The notes under the pieces were generated by a model. The model saw only the letters and a list, made by a program, of their open reading frames with translations. It made no database searches and had not been told where the DNA came from. The position numbers and the translations under genes are program-made. A stretch of DNA of 64,000 nt from Achromobacter ruhlandii (lineage in GTDB: Bacteria > Pseudomonadota > Gammaproteobacteria > Burkholderiales > Burkholderiaceae_B), in NCBI RefSeq assembly GCF_902859695.1, contig NZ_CADIJL010000008.1, positions 124,001-188,000 of the forward strand. Reading direction: 5' to 3'. This document shows positions 43,029-52,789 of this stretch, piece after piece. Within the stretch, counting starts at the first letter, position 1, and every line of letters starts with the position of its first letter.

Positions 43029-43712
43029 ATGAAACTATTGGTTGTCGAAGATGAGCAAAAGCTTGCCCAATACCTGCAAAAAGGATTGGGTACCGCAGGC
43101 TTTGTCGTTGACCTTGCCCACGACGGCGTAACGGGACTCCACATGAGCTTGGAGTTCGATTACGCGGCCATCATCCTCGACTCCATGCTGCCCGGCATGG
43201 ACGGGCTCTCCTTGTTGGCTGCCTTGCGCACAAAGAAGCAAACACCGGTATTGATGCTGACCGCGCTGGGCAAAGTGGAGGACCGGGTTAACGGTTTGCA
43301 GACCGGCGCCGACGATTATCTGGTCAAGCCGTTTGCCTTTTCTGAGCTGATCGCTCGAATCCAGGGACTGCTGCGCCGGTCGGTGCCGCAGCAACCGGAA
43401 GCCACGCCGAACCGTCTTGCACTGCACGATCTTGAAATGGACCTGGCTCGTCGCAAGGTCTCCAGGAACGGTCAGCGCGTCGATCTGAGTGCCAAGGAGT
43501 TCCTGCTGCTTTCTCTGTTTCTAAGGAAACAAGGCGAGGTGCTGTCACGAACCGAGATTGCCGAGCAGGTTTGGGATATGAACTTCGATAGCAACACCAA
43601 TGTAGTCGAAGTTTCCATCAAGCGACTTCGCGCCAAAATGGATACGCCCTTCGAGACGCAGTTGTTGCATACCGTACGCGGCATGGGCTATGTCCTCGAA
43701 CTGCGCGAATGA
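43029..43712 (+). CDS. OmpR-family response regulator (CzcR/CopR-like)
   Basis: 227 aa. Receiver domain: LLVVEDEQKLAQYLQKGL, phosphoacceptor Asp in IILDSMLPGMDG (about residue 51), switch Thr in MLTALGK, Lys in YLVKPFAF. The C-terminal winged helix (residues 130-225) contains LSAKEFLLLSLFLRKQGEVL and NVVEVSIKRLRAKMD. It should activate metal-efflux genes when phosphorylated by the kinase encoded next. Its stop overlaps the kinase start by four bases. Confidence 0.93.
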   Translation: MKLLVVEDEQKLAQYLQKGLGTAGFVVDLAHDGVTGLHMSLEFDYAAIILDSMLPGMDGLSLLAALRTKKQTPVLMLTALGKVEDRVNGLQTGADDYLVKPFAFSELIARIQGLLRRSVPQQPEATPNRLALHDLEMDLARRKVSRNGQRVDLSAKEFLLLSLFLRKQGEVLSRTEIAEQVWDMNFDSNTNVVEVSIKRLRAKMDTPFETQLLHTVRGMGYVLELRE

Positions 43713-45040
43713 GACTCAGAACAATGATCAATCCGACGCTGAACAGTCGCCTCATACGCTGGCTCGCTTCGCTGAGTTTGGGTGTTCTGGTGTGTTTGTG
43801 CCTCGGCGTCTTTTTCTCGGTCAAAGCCAACCTTGAAACACAACAGGACCTGCGTCTTGAAAAGCTCAGCACGGCAATTCGGCACCTGTTTGAAGAAACA
43901 CCGGGACACCTGCAAGCGGGATCACTTGAACACGACCTGGACGATCTTCTGAAAATCAATCGGGACTCACATCTCAAGTTAATCGATAGGCTGGGTGAGG
44001 CTCGCTTCATCTCGATGCCAAGTGCGTGGCCATCAAAAGCTCGCTTTTATTCGTTTGCACTCCCCGGTGAAGCGCAGAGGACAGATTTTGCCGTTGCCGA
44101 ATTGGCACTTGAGACTGCGCCCGATGAAGCGATTCTGGATCGCCTCGCAGCCATCCTCTGGGGGGCTGCCTTGATCGGGAGTGCCGCAATCACCCTTGGC
44201 GGCTACTTGGTCGTTTATTTCGGACTGGCCCCCATTCGGACGCTGGCTGAGCAAACGCGCAGTCTCGCAATCCTTTCCCTCGACACGCGCTTGGAAACAG
44301 AGGGTATCCCTGCCGAGTTGCAAGTTCTCGTCGATCATTTCAACGAGTTGCTGAATCGACTGGAAAAAGCCTATCAGCAACTCGAAGGGTTCAATGCCGA
44401 TGTGGCTCACGAATTGAGAACCCCATTGGCAAACATCATCGCCAGCAGCGAGTTGGCCTTGCGTAGCAACGACAAGGACGAACACCTGCGCGATTGCATC
44501 GGTTCAAATCTCGAAGAAATGCACCGGTTGTCGTGCATCGTTAATGACATGCTGTTTCTGTCGCAAGCCGACCGGGGTGCTAAAGCCCGGCGGATGCCTA
44601 TTCAAAGCCTTGCCCAGCTCTGCGCCGAAGTGGCCGACTACTACGAAGCGGTGCTGATCGAATCTGACCTTCAATGGTCTATCGAAGGCGATGCATCAGG
44701 CCAGTACGACGCGGCGCTGCTCCGGCGCGTGCTGTCCAATCTGCTGAATAATGCGGCTCGGTATGCCGATCACGGAAGTTCAATCGTGATTCGTATCGCC
44801 GCGGAAACTCATGGACACATCAAGCTCTCGGTGATCAATCGAGGGGAACCGATTTCTGCCGAGAGTCTGCCTCATATCTTCGACCGCTTTTTCCGCGTAG
44901 ATGCCTCACGTAGCCACGGTCATCAGAATCATGGACTGGGTCTCGCCATCGTTGGCGCGATTGCCCGGATGCATGACGGGGAGGCCTTCGCAAAATCCGC
45001 CCATGGTGAGACAGAAATAGGCGTACGACTGGCCGGCTGA
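43709..45040 (+). CDS. Heavy-metal sensor histidine kinase (CusS/CzcS-like)
   Basis: 443 aa. TM1: RLIRWLASLSLGVLVCLCLG. A periplasmic sensor of about 120 residues follows, then TM2 (LAAILWGAALIGSAAITLGG), HAMP (PIRTLAEQTRSLAILSLDTR), H box FNADVAHELRTPLANIIA (phospho-His), N box LSNLLNNAARYADHG and G box HGLGLAIVGAIARMHDG. It autophosphorylates on periplasmic metal and passes phosphate to the regulator. The sensor loop has few His, so the metal cannot be named. Convergent with the CPC ATPase gene. Confidence 0.92.
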   Translation: MRLRTMINPTLNSRLIRWLASLSLGVLVCLCLGVFFSVKANLETQQDLRLEKLSTAIRHLFEETPGHLQAGSLEHDLDDLLKINRDSHLKLIDRLGEARFISMPSAWPSKARFYSFALPGEAQRTDFAVAELALETAPDEAILDRLAAILWGAALIGSAAITLGGYLVVYFGLAPIRTLAEQTRSLAILSLDTRLETEGIPAELQVLVDHFNELLNRLEKAYQQLEGFNADVAHELRTPLANIIASSELALRSNDKDEHLRDCIGSNLEEMHRLSCIVNDMLFLSQADRGAKARRMPIQSLAQLCAEVADYYEAVLIESDLQWSIEGDASGQYDAALLRRVLSNLLNNAARYADHGSSIVIRIAAETHGHIKLSVINRGEPISAESLPHIFDRFFRVDASRSHGHQNHGLGLAIVGAIARMHDGEAFAKSAHGETEIGVRLAG

Positions 45041-45042
45041 TG

Positions 45043-45076
45043 GCCCCGCTGCTTTTTGCCAACCAACAACGGGGCT
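45043..45076. terminator. Bidirectional hairpin between convergent genes
   Basis: GCCCCGCTG and CAACGGGGC pair around CTTTTTGCCAACCAA, with T-rich runs on both sides (TTTAGTCTTT downstream on plus, TTTTTGCC-type inside). It lies exactly between the kinase and ATPase stops. Confidence 0.6.
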
Positions 45077-47437
45077 TTAGTCTTTGGTTTGCGCTGCAGA
45101 GGTCCGCAACATCCGCAGACCGTTGGCGACGACCAGCAGGCTGGCGCCCATGTCGGCAAACACCGCCATCCACATGGTGGCATTTCCGAACACCGCGAGC
45201 CCGAGAAATACGACCTTGATGCCCAAGGCCAGTGCGATGTTCTGCCAGAGCACGGCATGTGTCTGGTGAGACAAACGGATAGTTTCCGGGATGCGCCGCA
45301 AATCGTCGTTCATGATCACCACATCGGCTGCCTCCATGGCGGTATCGGTGCCGGCAGCTCCCATGGCGACACCGATATCGGCGCGTGCCAGGGCGGGCGC
45401 ATCGTTGATGCCGTCGCCGGTCATTGCCGTCGATCCATAGCGCCCCTGCAGTTCCTCGATGGCAGCCAGCTTGTCCTCAGGCAGCAGATTGCCTCGTGCA
45501 TCGTCGATTCCCGCCTGGCGGGCAATACTGGTTGCGGTTGCTACGTTGTCGCCGGTGAGCATGACCGACGTGACACCAAGGCGATGCAGATCGATAATCG
45601 CTTCCCGCGAGCTTTCCTTGATGGTGTCGGCTACCGCGAAGATGGCCAGTACCCGATCCTCGGTAGCCAGCAGAGTGGCGGTTCGCCCCTGATTTTCATG
45701 AACTGCAAGACGTGCCTCGATCTCGGTGCTGCACAGTCCACGATCCTCGATCAAGCGATGATTGCCAAGAATCAAGGTATGGCCGTCCAGGCGGGCCTCG
45801 ATGCCGCGACCGGGAATTGCAGTGAAGTCGGCGAGGTCGTTTTCCGGCAGGTTCAGGCTGGTGGCAATGGCCTTCGAGACGGGGTGATCCGAATGACCGG
45901 CTAGGCTGGCCGCCCAGGAAAGAATCTTAGATTCAGGTTCGGCGGTCGCCAGCACTTCCGTGGCAACCAGTCGAGGCTTGCCCTCGGTAATGGTGCCGGT
46001 CTTGTCCAGGGCGATGGCGCGCAGCTTGCGGGCCTCCTCCAGATAGACGCCGCCCTTGATCAGGATGCCGCGCCGGGCGGCCGAGGCTAATCCGCTGACT
46101 ACCGTAACCGGCGTGGCGATCACCAAGGCGCACGGGCAGGCGATGACCAGCAACACGAGTGCCTTGTAGAGCGCCTGCATCCAGCTCCAGGCGAATAGCC
46201 AGGGGCCAAGTGCGGCCACCGCCACCGCGATGGCGAAGATGCTTGGAGTATAGAAGGCAGCAAAACGGTCCACGAAGCGTTGGGTCGGTGCTCGGGTACC
46301 CTGTGCCTGTTCAACGGCGTGGATGATGCGCGCCAGCGTGGTGTTGTCGGCAGCTGCCGTCACCTCGAACTCCAGAGTGCCCGTTTCGTTGATGGTGCCG
46401 GCAAAGACAAGATCGCCGACCGTTTTGTCCACCGGAATGCTCTCACCGGTCACCGGCGCCTGGTTCACCGCGCTGCTGCCGGCCGTCACGCGGCCATCCA
46501 GAGGGATGCGGGCGCCGGGCTTGACGCGGGCCACGGCACCGAGGACGACGTTCGCGGCCGGCATTTCTTCCCAGGAACCATCCTCGTGCCGAACCTCGGC
46601 GGTTTCGGGCGTCAGGGCGAGCAGGCCCTTGATGGCATTGCGTGCCCGATCCACGGAGCGGGCCTCAATCAGTTCGGCGATGGCGTAGAGCGCCATGACC
46701 ATCGCCGCTTCCGGCCATTGGCCAATCAGGAAGGCGCCGGTCACGGCAACCCCCATCAGGGCGTTCATGTTCAGTTGCCCACGGCGCAATGCCGCCAACC
46801 CCTTGCGATAGGTTGAAATCCCGGAAAACCAGATGGCAATGGCAGCCACGGCCATCCCCAGCCCCTTGAACCACAGCGTGTCAGGGGCGAAAAAATCGAG
46901 CCCTTCGGCGGCAATGGCCAGGCCGAGCGCGAGCAACGCCTTGCCAAAGTCTCCGAAGCCGGAAGGGGGAGTTGATTCTCCCGTTGCTTTGACTGGCTGG
47001 ATTTCGAAACCCAGCTTGCGGATCGCAGCCAGCGCAACTTCCTGTATGGGCGGCGGAGCCTCAATGCTCAAGGTCCGGGCAGCGAGTTCGAAGCGTAGCG
47101 AGCGGATGCCGTCGATATCGGCCAAGGCTTTGCGAATATCGTTTTCCTCGTTCGGGCAGTCCATGGCAGGAATCCGGAAAACGCTCACGGTGCTGGTTGG
47201 ATCAGGCGCGAACGATTGTGGGACTTCTTGAGGCACTACGGTTACTGAGGCACAACTGCCTGAACAACCACCGTGTCCGATGTCATTGGATGTTTGCTGG
47301 TCAGCATGAGTGGCCACAGCGATCTCCTGTTCGTTACCGCCATTTAAAACCGCTACCGCCAGTTCGGCATCTTTCTGTACGAGTTGCGGAAAACGTTGGG
47401 CAAGGAGGACGACGAGTTCGGAGCGAGTCATGGTCAT
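45077..47437 (-). CDS. CadA/ZntA-type P1B-2 ATPase with IHF-beta-derived N-terminus
   Basis: 786 aa. Residues 3-31 (TRSELVVLLAQRFPQLVQKD, then AELAVAVL) are the N-terminus of IHF beta, not of an ATPase. A Cys-rich linker (GHGGCSGSCAS) and one HMA domain with the MDCP motif (IPAMDCPNEENDIRKALADI) follow. TM6 has CPC (IACPCALVIATPVTVV). Then DKTGTITEG, the HP motif SDHPVS and GDGINDAPALARADIG. The class exports Zn, Cd or Pb from the cytosol. It uses the ihfB start and probably its promoter; the divergent gene begins 133 bp away. Convergent to the sensor kinase. Confidence 0.93.
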   Translation of the reverse strand: MTMTRSELVVLLAQRFPQLVQKDAELAVAVLNGGNEQEIAVATHADQQTSNDIGHGGCSGSCASVTVVPQEVPQSFAPDPTSTVSVFRIPAMDCPNEENDIRKALADIDGIRSLRFELAARTLSIEAPPPIQEVALAAIRKLGFEIQPVKATGESTPPSGFGDFGKALLALGLAIAAEGLDFFAPDTLWFKGLGMAVAAIAIWFSGISTYRKGLAALRRGQLNMNALMGVAVTGAFLIGQWPEAAMVMALYAIAELIEARSVDRARNAIKGLLALTPETAEVRHEDGSWEEMPAANVVLGAVARVKPGARIPLDGRVTAGSSAVNQAPVTGESIPVDKTVGDLVFAGTINETGTLEFEVTAAADNTTLARIIHAVEQAQGTRAPTQRFVDRFAAFYTPSIFAIAVAVAALGPWLFAWSWMQALYKALVLLVIACPCALVIATPVTVVSGLASAARRGILIKGGVYLEEARKLRAIALDKTGTITEGKPRLVATEVLATAEPESKILSWAASLAGHSDHPVSKAIATSLNLPENDLADFTAIPGRGIEARLDGHTLILGNHRLIEDRGLCSTEIEARLAVHENQGRTATLLATEDRVLAIFAVADTIKESSREAIIDLHRLGVTSVMLTGDNVATATSIARQAGIDDARGNLLPEDKLAAIEELQGRYGSTAMTGDGINDAPALARADIGVAMGAAGTDTAMEAADVVIMNDDLRRIPETIRLSHQTHAVLWQNIALALGIKVVFLGLAVFGNATMWMAVFADMGASLLVVANGLRMLRTSAAQTKD

Positions 47438-47570
47438 ATTTTAACGGAGACTGCTTTCGAGTGAGCAGCATCCCTGGGAGAGCCGAGTGCCGCCCAAGGG
47501 GTTGCATCGCGGGGAAGGCGCGAGAGCATGAATTGTCGGAATGTCCCGATGTTCATGGAGGCGCGCCGTC

Positions 47571-48899
47571 ATGGCCCATCCCAACGCACACCCCGTTATT
47601 GCCGTGCAAGGCGCCGGCGCTACCGCTGCGGCGACCCTGCTGGGGCAAGGCCCCGCCCGAATTCCCACCGGTGGCAAAATCCGCGCCGGTATCAAGGTGC
47701 TCACCAAGAAGGCCGCTGGCGAGTCCCGCGCCAAAGCGATCTACGACCAGGGGGTGGCCGCGGGCCAGTCCTTCGAGCAGATCGAGCGTGCCATCACGGC
47801 GGCCTTGCCCGACCTCAAGACGCCGCTGGTGCCGCGCAACGTGCCGTGGTTCACCGTGCGGGCGCAGGACTTTCCGAATCCCGAGATCGCCCGGGAGATT
47901 CTGGAAATCTATGGCGAGGATCGGGGCGAAGGCCGGCGCCTGTACCGCTTCCCGGTGGTCTTCCCCTCCGACTACTGGCAGACCGTGATGCCCCACGAAC
48001 TGGCGGCCTGGGGCACCCACGACAAGCACTACTGGTCGCAATACTCGGCCGATGGCCGAGTGCGCCACTGCATGTGCCATGCGCCGGTGCCGGTCGACGA
48101 TACGGGGCGGCGCATGATTCGCCTCTTCGGCGGGCGCAAGACCATGATCCGCGAGGACAACGGCGGTCTCTGCGAGCCCGAGGCCTGCCGCGAGTACCAG
48201 CAGCGCCAGTGCAACCTTACCGGGCGCTTCCTGTTCTTCATCCCCGGCATACGGTCGATCAGCGCATTCGAACTGCATACCAACAGCTTCTATGCGATGA
48301 ACGCGGCGATCCAGAAGTTCGAAACAGTGGGCTTCCTGCGGGGCGGGCGCATTTCCGGCTTTCTCGACCGGCAAGGCACGCCGTTCTACCTGACCAAGAA
48401 GCTCATGGAGGTGGCCCACATCGACGAGCAAGGCCGGGCCGTTCGCGTGCCACAGTGGATCATCGACCTGGCGGCGCCGGTGGACGTGACGGCCTTGCTG
48501 CGCGAGAACGAAGATGCCGAGACAGCCTTGGTGCAGGCGCAACTGGCGACGCAGGTGCTTCAAGGCTGCCCGGCAGAAGCCAGTGCCGAATCGCTGTCGC
48601 CGGAGGCCGCTGCTGCGCACGCGCCGACGGTGGTCGATGCAAAGTCTGCCGAGGAGCCGCCGCTGCACGACGGTCGTCCGAGCTTCGAGCAATTGATGGC
48701 CCGTGTGCAGGCCTACGGGATCGTGCCGGAACGCTACCAGGCCTACGCCGACCGGCGCTGGGGACGGGGTTGGAAGATCAACCCGAACGGCCGCGTCCTG
48801 GCCTGGAATGAACTCGAGCGCTACGGCAACGATCCGCAGGGCTACCTCGACAAGATCGAGAGCGAGATGCAACTAGCCTCGCGGGGGAGGACGGCATGA
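47571..48899 (+). CDS. RDF-like / 'hydrolase or metal-binding' ICE protein
   Basis: 442 aa from ATG 47571 (GGAGG nine bases before); an upstream start at 47541 is less likely. The N-terminal region has [20 protein letters not shown]. The core has YRFPVVFPSDYWQTVMPHEL, HYWSQYSADGRVRHCMCHAP, CEPEACREYQQRQCNLTGRF (metal-binding Cys cluster) and LFFIPGIRSISAFELHTNSF. The layout recalls recombination-directionality-factor-like (Gp3-like) proteins of ICEs; I am not certain. Its stop overlaps the next gene's ATG (ATGA), tying it to the SbcD/SbcC-like pair. A collapsed copy exists at 8.4 kb. Confidence 0.7.
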   Translation: MAHPNAHPVIAVQGAGATAAATLLGQGPARIPTGGKIRAGIKVLTKKAAGESRAKAIYDQGVAAGQSFEQIERAITAALPDLKTPLVPRNVPWFTVRAQDFPNPEIAREILEIYGEDRGEGRRLYRFPVVFPSDYWQTVMPHELAAWGTHDKHYWSQYSADGRVRHCMCHAPVPVDDTGRRMIRLFGGRKTMIREDNGGLCEPEACREYQQRQCNLTGRFLFFIPGIRSISAFELHTNSFYAMNAAIQKFETVGFLRGGRISGFLDRQGTPFYLTKKLMEVAHIDEQGRAVRVPQWIIDLAAPVDVTALLRENEDAETALVQAQLATQVLQGCPAEASAESLSPEAAAAHAPTVVDAKSAEEPPLHDGRPSFEQLMARVQAYGIVPERYQAYADRRWGRGWKINPNGRVLAWNELERYGNDPQGYLDKIESEMQLASRGRTA

Positions 48900-50206
48900 T
48901 CCGTATCGCGCATTTCTCCGACCTGCACTACGGCACCAAGAACCTGGCGGAAGCTGACCGCTGCTTCGGTGCCGCCATCGACCGGGCTATCGCGTTGGGC
49001 GTGGAGGCGGCCGTCCTCTCGGGCGATGCCACCGACCATGGCCTGGACTTGCACGCCCCGGCCGCCGAACGGCTGATGGTCCAGGTGCGGCGACTGGCCG
49101 ACCATTGCCAGGTGTTGATGCTTCAAGGGACGTTCTCGCATGAACCGCCGGGCACCCTGGCGATCTTCCGGCTGCTCGGCGGACGGCACCCGGTGCACGT
49201 GGCCGACCGGATCGCGCAGGTCGCCCTCACGGCCCAGGGCGAATGGCTCTCTTCGACGGGCTGGTGCTTCGATCAGCTGCCGGGCAATGCTCACGCGCTG
49301 TTTTCCTGCGTGCCCACGGTGAACAAGGCTGCGGTCGCCGCTGCGGTCGGTGCAACGGAAGCCGCCCAGGCGGTCGGCGAGCAGCTGGCCCTCTTGTTGC
49401 GCGGCTACGCGCCCATCAATCGCGCAGCCCGCCGGCAGGGCGTGCCCAGCATCGGCGTCGCCCATGGCACGGTGTTCGGTTGCGTCAGCGAGCACGGCGT
49501 GCCGATGGCCGGCTTCGATCACGAGTTCACTACCGGTGCCCTGTTCGGTGCCGAGGCCCAGGCCTTCATGCTCGGGCACATTCATCGGCATCAGGCATGG
49601 GAACAGCAGAGCAGGGTAGGGCGGCAGTGCATCGCCTATCCGGGCTCGATCGGTCGTTTTCATTACGGCGAGGAAGGGGAGAAGGGTTTTCTGCTCTGGG
49701 AAGTCGACGCCGACCAGGCGCGTTTCACCCTGGAGCCCACGCCCGCGTGCCGGACTGTCGATATCGTGTTCGACGGCAAACCCGACCTCGACGCCCTGCG
49801 CACAGCCGTCGCGCAGCAGGACATCGCCGGTGCGTTCGTGCGCGTGCGCTGGACCGTCGCCGATGAAGACCGCCATCAGGTCGACCGTGCGGCGATCGAG
49901 CGGTTGCTGGACGGGGCGGCGGAAACCAAGCTGGAGGGGCGCATCGTGCCGGTGGTGCGCACGCGGGCGGCGGGGATCTCGCAACTGGCGAATCTGGCGG
50001 ACAAGGTGCGGGTCTGGGCGCAGGTGACCGAGGCGCGGGTGGAACCCTTGCTCGAGTGCCTCCGGTCGCTGTCAGGCCAGGAACCGGAAGTCATCGCCGA
50101 GCGTGTGCTGCGTGGGCAGGAAGTCCCCGATGGCGGGGAATGCATCGACACCGCAGACACCCTGTCGCCCCCAAGGGCCGATCTTGAGCTCGCGCTGTCG
50201 TTTTGA
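48896..50206 (+). CDS. SbcD-like metallophosphoesterase
   Basis: 436 aa. Calcineurin-type motifs: IAHFSDLHYGTK (DxH), VLSGDATDHG (GDxxD), MLQGTFSHEPPG in place of GNHD, SIGVAHG, and MLGHIHRHQAWEQ (GHxH). SbcD and Mre11 use these to bind two Mn ions for DNA cutting; Thr-Phe-Ser before the His is unusual. The C-terminal 150 residues form a cap for binding an SbcC partner. Start and stop are coupled to the gene before it; 87 bp lie before the sbcC-like gene. Probably a DNA end-processing nuclease, used for element maintenance or defence. Confidence 0.85.
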   Translation: MIRIAHFSDLHYGTKNLAEADRCFGAAIDRAIALGVEAAVLSGDATDHGLDLHAPAAERLMVQVRRLADHCQVLMLQGTFSHEPPGTLAIFRLLGGRHPVHVADRIAQVALTAQGEWLSSTGWCFDQLPGNAHALFSCVPTVNKAAVAAAVGATEAAQAVGEQLALLLRGYAPINRAARRQGVPSIGVAHGTVFGCVSEHGVPMAGFDHEFTTGALFGAEAQAFMLGHIHRHQAWEQQSRVGRQCIAYPGSIGRFHYGEEGEKGFLLWEVDADQARFTLEPTPACRTVDIVFDGKPDLDALRTAVAQQDIAGAFVRVRWTVADEDRHQVDRAAIERLLDGAAETKLEGRIVPVVRTRAAGISQLANLADKVRVWAQVTEARVEPLLECLRSLSGQEPEVIAERVLRGQEVPDGGECIDTADTLSPPRADLELALSF

Positions 50207-50293
50207 CCTGGCCAGGGCCTGTCACTTGGGGACGGACTTGCACACCCTCTTTCGTGCGGGAGACTGATCTGGTCATCCCGCTGGAGTATCGCC

Positions 50294-52738
50294 ATGCAAC
50301 CTCTTTCACTCACTCTCAAGGGCTTTCGCGGCATTCGCGATGGCCTGGGACGCGATGTCCTGACCCTGGATTTCGAGCGACTGGCCGACGGTGCCGAATT
50401 GGTCGCCATCGTCGGCGCCAACGGGCGCGGCAAGACCACCGTGATGGACAACATGCACCCGTACCTCTCGATGCCCTCACGTGCCGCTGTGGCGGGGCCG
50501 GGTGGGTTCTCCTACTACGACCACGTGTGCCTGCCCGAGAACGAGAAAGACCTGATCTGGGCCCACGACGGCTGCAGTTACCGATCGCAGGTCGTGATCC
50601 GCCTTAACGGCCGGCGCAAGACCGAAGCCTTCCTGTTCGTCCTCGCCGACGATGGCGCCTGGAAACCTGTCGCACTGGGTGACGGCACCGTGTCCGACGG
50701 CAAGGTGGACACCTATACCCGCTGCGTCGAGGCCCTCTGCGGTAGCGCCGACACCTTCTTCACCTCGGTGTTCTCGGCCCAGGGCAAGCGGCAGCTGAGC
50801 GCCTACCGCAATGCCGAGATCAAGACCCTGCTGGCCGATCTGCTCGGGCAGGAGGAGATCCGCGTGCTCGGCCAGAAGGCGGGCGAGACGGCGCGTCTGC
50901 TCAAGATGGGCCTCGCGGCGATCCGGCAGGAACAGGCCTCGCTGGATGAGGAAGCGCACCGGATCGAGAGTGAACGGCGGCGCCTTGATGGCGCCCAGGC
51001 TCGCGTCGCGCAGAGCCTGTCGACCCGACAGGTGGCTCAGGCCACGCAGGAGTCGGCGCGAGCCCGGCATGCCCAGTTGATCGCCGAGCGCGCGCAGGCG
51101 CAAGGCGTGGAAGCGCGCCGGCGGCAACTTCAGGGCGAATGCCAGGCGGTGGTCCAGGCCGGCAAAGGGGCTATCGAAGCCTTGCAGGCACAGGATCGGG
51201 GCGAGCAACAGCGGCTGCAACGGCTGGAGCTGCGCATCGCCCAGCGTCTCAACCAGGAGCGCAACCGCCGGCAAGTCTTGCAGAACCAGCGCCGGCAGTG
51301 CCTCACGTCGCTGGCCGGGGCGCAAGCCGTGCGGCGTGGAGAGCGCCGTCTGCCTCTGGCCGAGCGAGTCTCATCGCTACGATCGGCGCAGGTCGGAACG
51401 TGGCGGGAGCACGTTCAACGCCTGACCCGGTGCGATGCAGCGGAACGGGTGGCCCAGCAGCAATTGTCCGGGATCGAGCGCGAGGCCGGGCAAGCAACGT
51501 TCAAGGCTGAGGAGTTGGCGCGGCGCTTCGGGCTCACCGGCGAGGTGCCGTGTGCGGGTAGCGACCTGCAGGGGCAATGCCAGCTCCTGGGCGATGCGCG
51601 GGAAGCCCAGGCCATGATTCCCAGCGCCCAGGGGACGATTCAGCGCCTGGGGCGCGAGAAAGCGACGGTGCTGAAGGAACTGGACGCCTTGCGCGGACAG
51701 CATGAGGCCCTCGCCGGTGCGCCGCAGGCATTGGTACGGGCCGAGCACCGGGCCGAGCGTGCCCGGGTACGTGCCTCGCGGTTTGCGCTGCTAGCCGCCC
51801 AGGCCGGGGAAATGGTGCGGGCGCGAGCCACGCTAGCAGAGATCGAGGAGGAGCTGACGGAACTGCGGACGGCTCTGGGACCGAATGCCGCCGATCAGCC
51901 GGCGGAGACGTCCGAGGAGGCCACCGAGCGCCAGCAGATAGGAGCGGCACGGCAGGCCATCGCCGTCCAGCACGAACAGCAGGCCGAGCACCATCGCGCC
52001 GCCCTGGACCGCCTCAAACAGGTGCTGGCGGCCTTGCCGGCACCTTACGACGAGCAGCGCCTGATCGATGCCCAGACCGCGATGGAGCAGGCCGCGCGGT
52101 CGGTCATTGCCGCCGAGCAGGCCCACCTGGCTGCGGTGCGGGACGCCGAAACCCTGGGTGCCGTGGTGCAGCAGGCAACGGCCCTGGCCGGTCGTCAAGC
52201 GCACGTGGCCAACCGCATCGCCAAGGTCGAAACCGAGTTGGGCGACTGGAATCTGTTCGCCAAGTGCATGGGCAACGACGGTCTGATCGCGCTGGCCATC
52301 GATGATGCCGGTCCGGCCTTGTCGGGACTGGCCAACGACCTCCTGCTCGCCTGCTACGGTCCCCGCTTTACGGTATCCATCCAGACTCTGGTGGAGACCG
52401 GCAAGGGCGAGCAGAAGGAAGGCTTCGACATCCTGGTGCACGATGGCGAGTCGGGCGAGAGCAAGAGCGTCGGTCTGATGAGCGGCGGCGAAAGGGTGTG
52501 GATCTCATGCCGAGCTCGGCATGAGATCCACTATGCCGCGAACCGGGTTATGCCGAGTAGCCTTCGACGGCGAGTTTTCCGCGCCAGTGGACGCGGACCG
52601 ACGTCGTGCCGCGATGGTCGGCATAAAACGCGCGTCAGTGCCCCTGATCTGTCGGCAACACACCATGCGCATTCAATAACCCCCTCGCAGAACCGTAGGG
52701 CGACGGAATATTTTTCGACGTTGCCGAACAGGACTTGA
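50294..52738 (+). pseudogene. SbcC-like ATPase, first copy, interrupted after its signature motif
   Basis: The native sequence spans 50294 to about 52492. Walker A: IVGANGRGKTTVMDNMHPYL; two coiled-coil arms joined by CAGSDLQGQC; signature start LMSGGE. The frame then leaves homology and reads 80 unrelated residues to 52738. Walker B and the C-terminal lobe are missing, so it cannot hydrolyse ATP properly. The original last 30 codons survive at 56,308-56,400. The point of break coincides with a perfect 34-bp palindrome. The second copy at 52,790 shows what was lost. Confidence 0.88.
52498..52531. repeat. Perfect 34-bp palindrome at the sbcC break point
   Basis: GTGGATCTCATGCCGAG followed by its exact complement, with no spacer. 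It begins five bases after the SGGE codons of the first sbcC. Further copies of the TATGCCG / CGGCATA motif occur in the next 100 bp (52,532-52,626), so it is probably the end of the inserted element. Confidence 0.9.
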
Positions 52739-52789
52739 AGACGAAAAAGTCCGTGATAGCCTGAACTGAACCTTTCTTAAGGACACCTC
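52532..52789. other. Leader of the inserted segment
   Basis: About 260 bp between the palindrome and the second sbcC. It holds repeated TATGCCG motifs and, just before the gene, an AAGGA ribosome site. No gene is seen except the random tail of the first sbcC frame. Confidence 0.5.
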
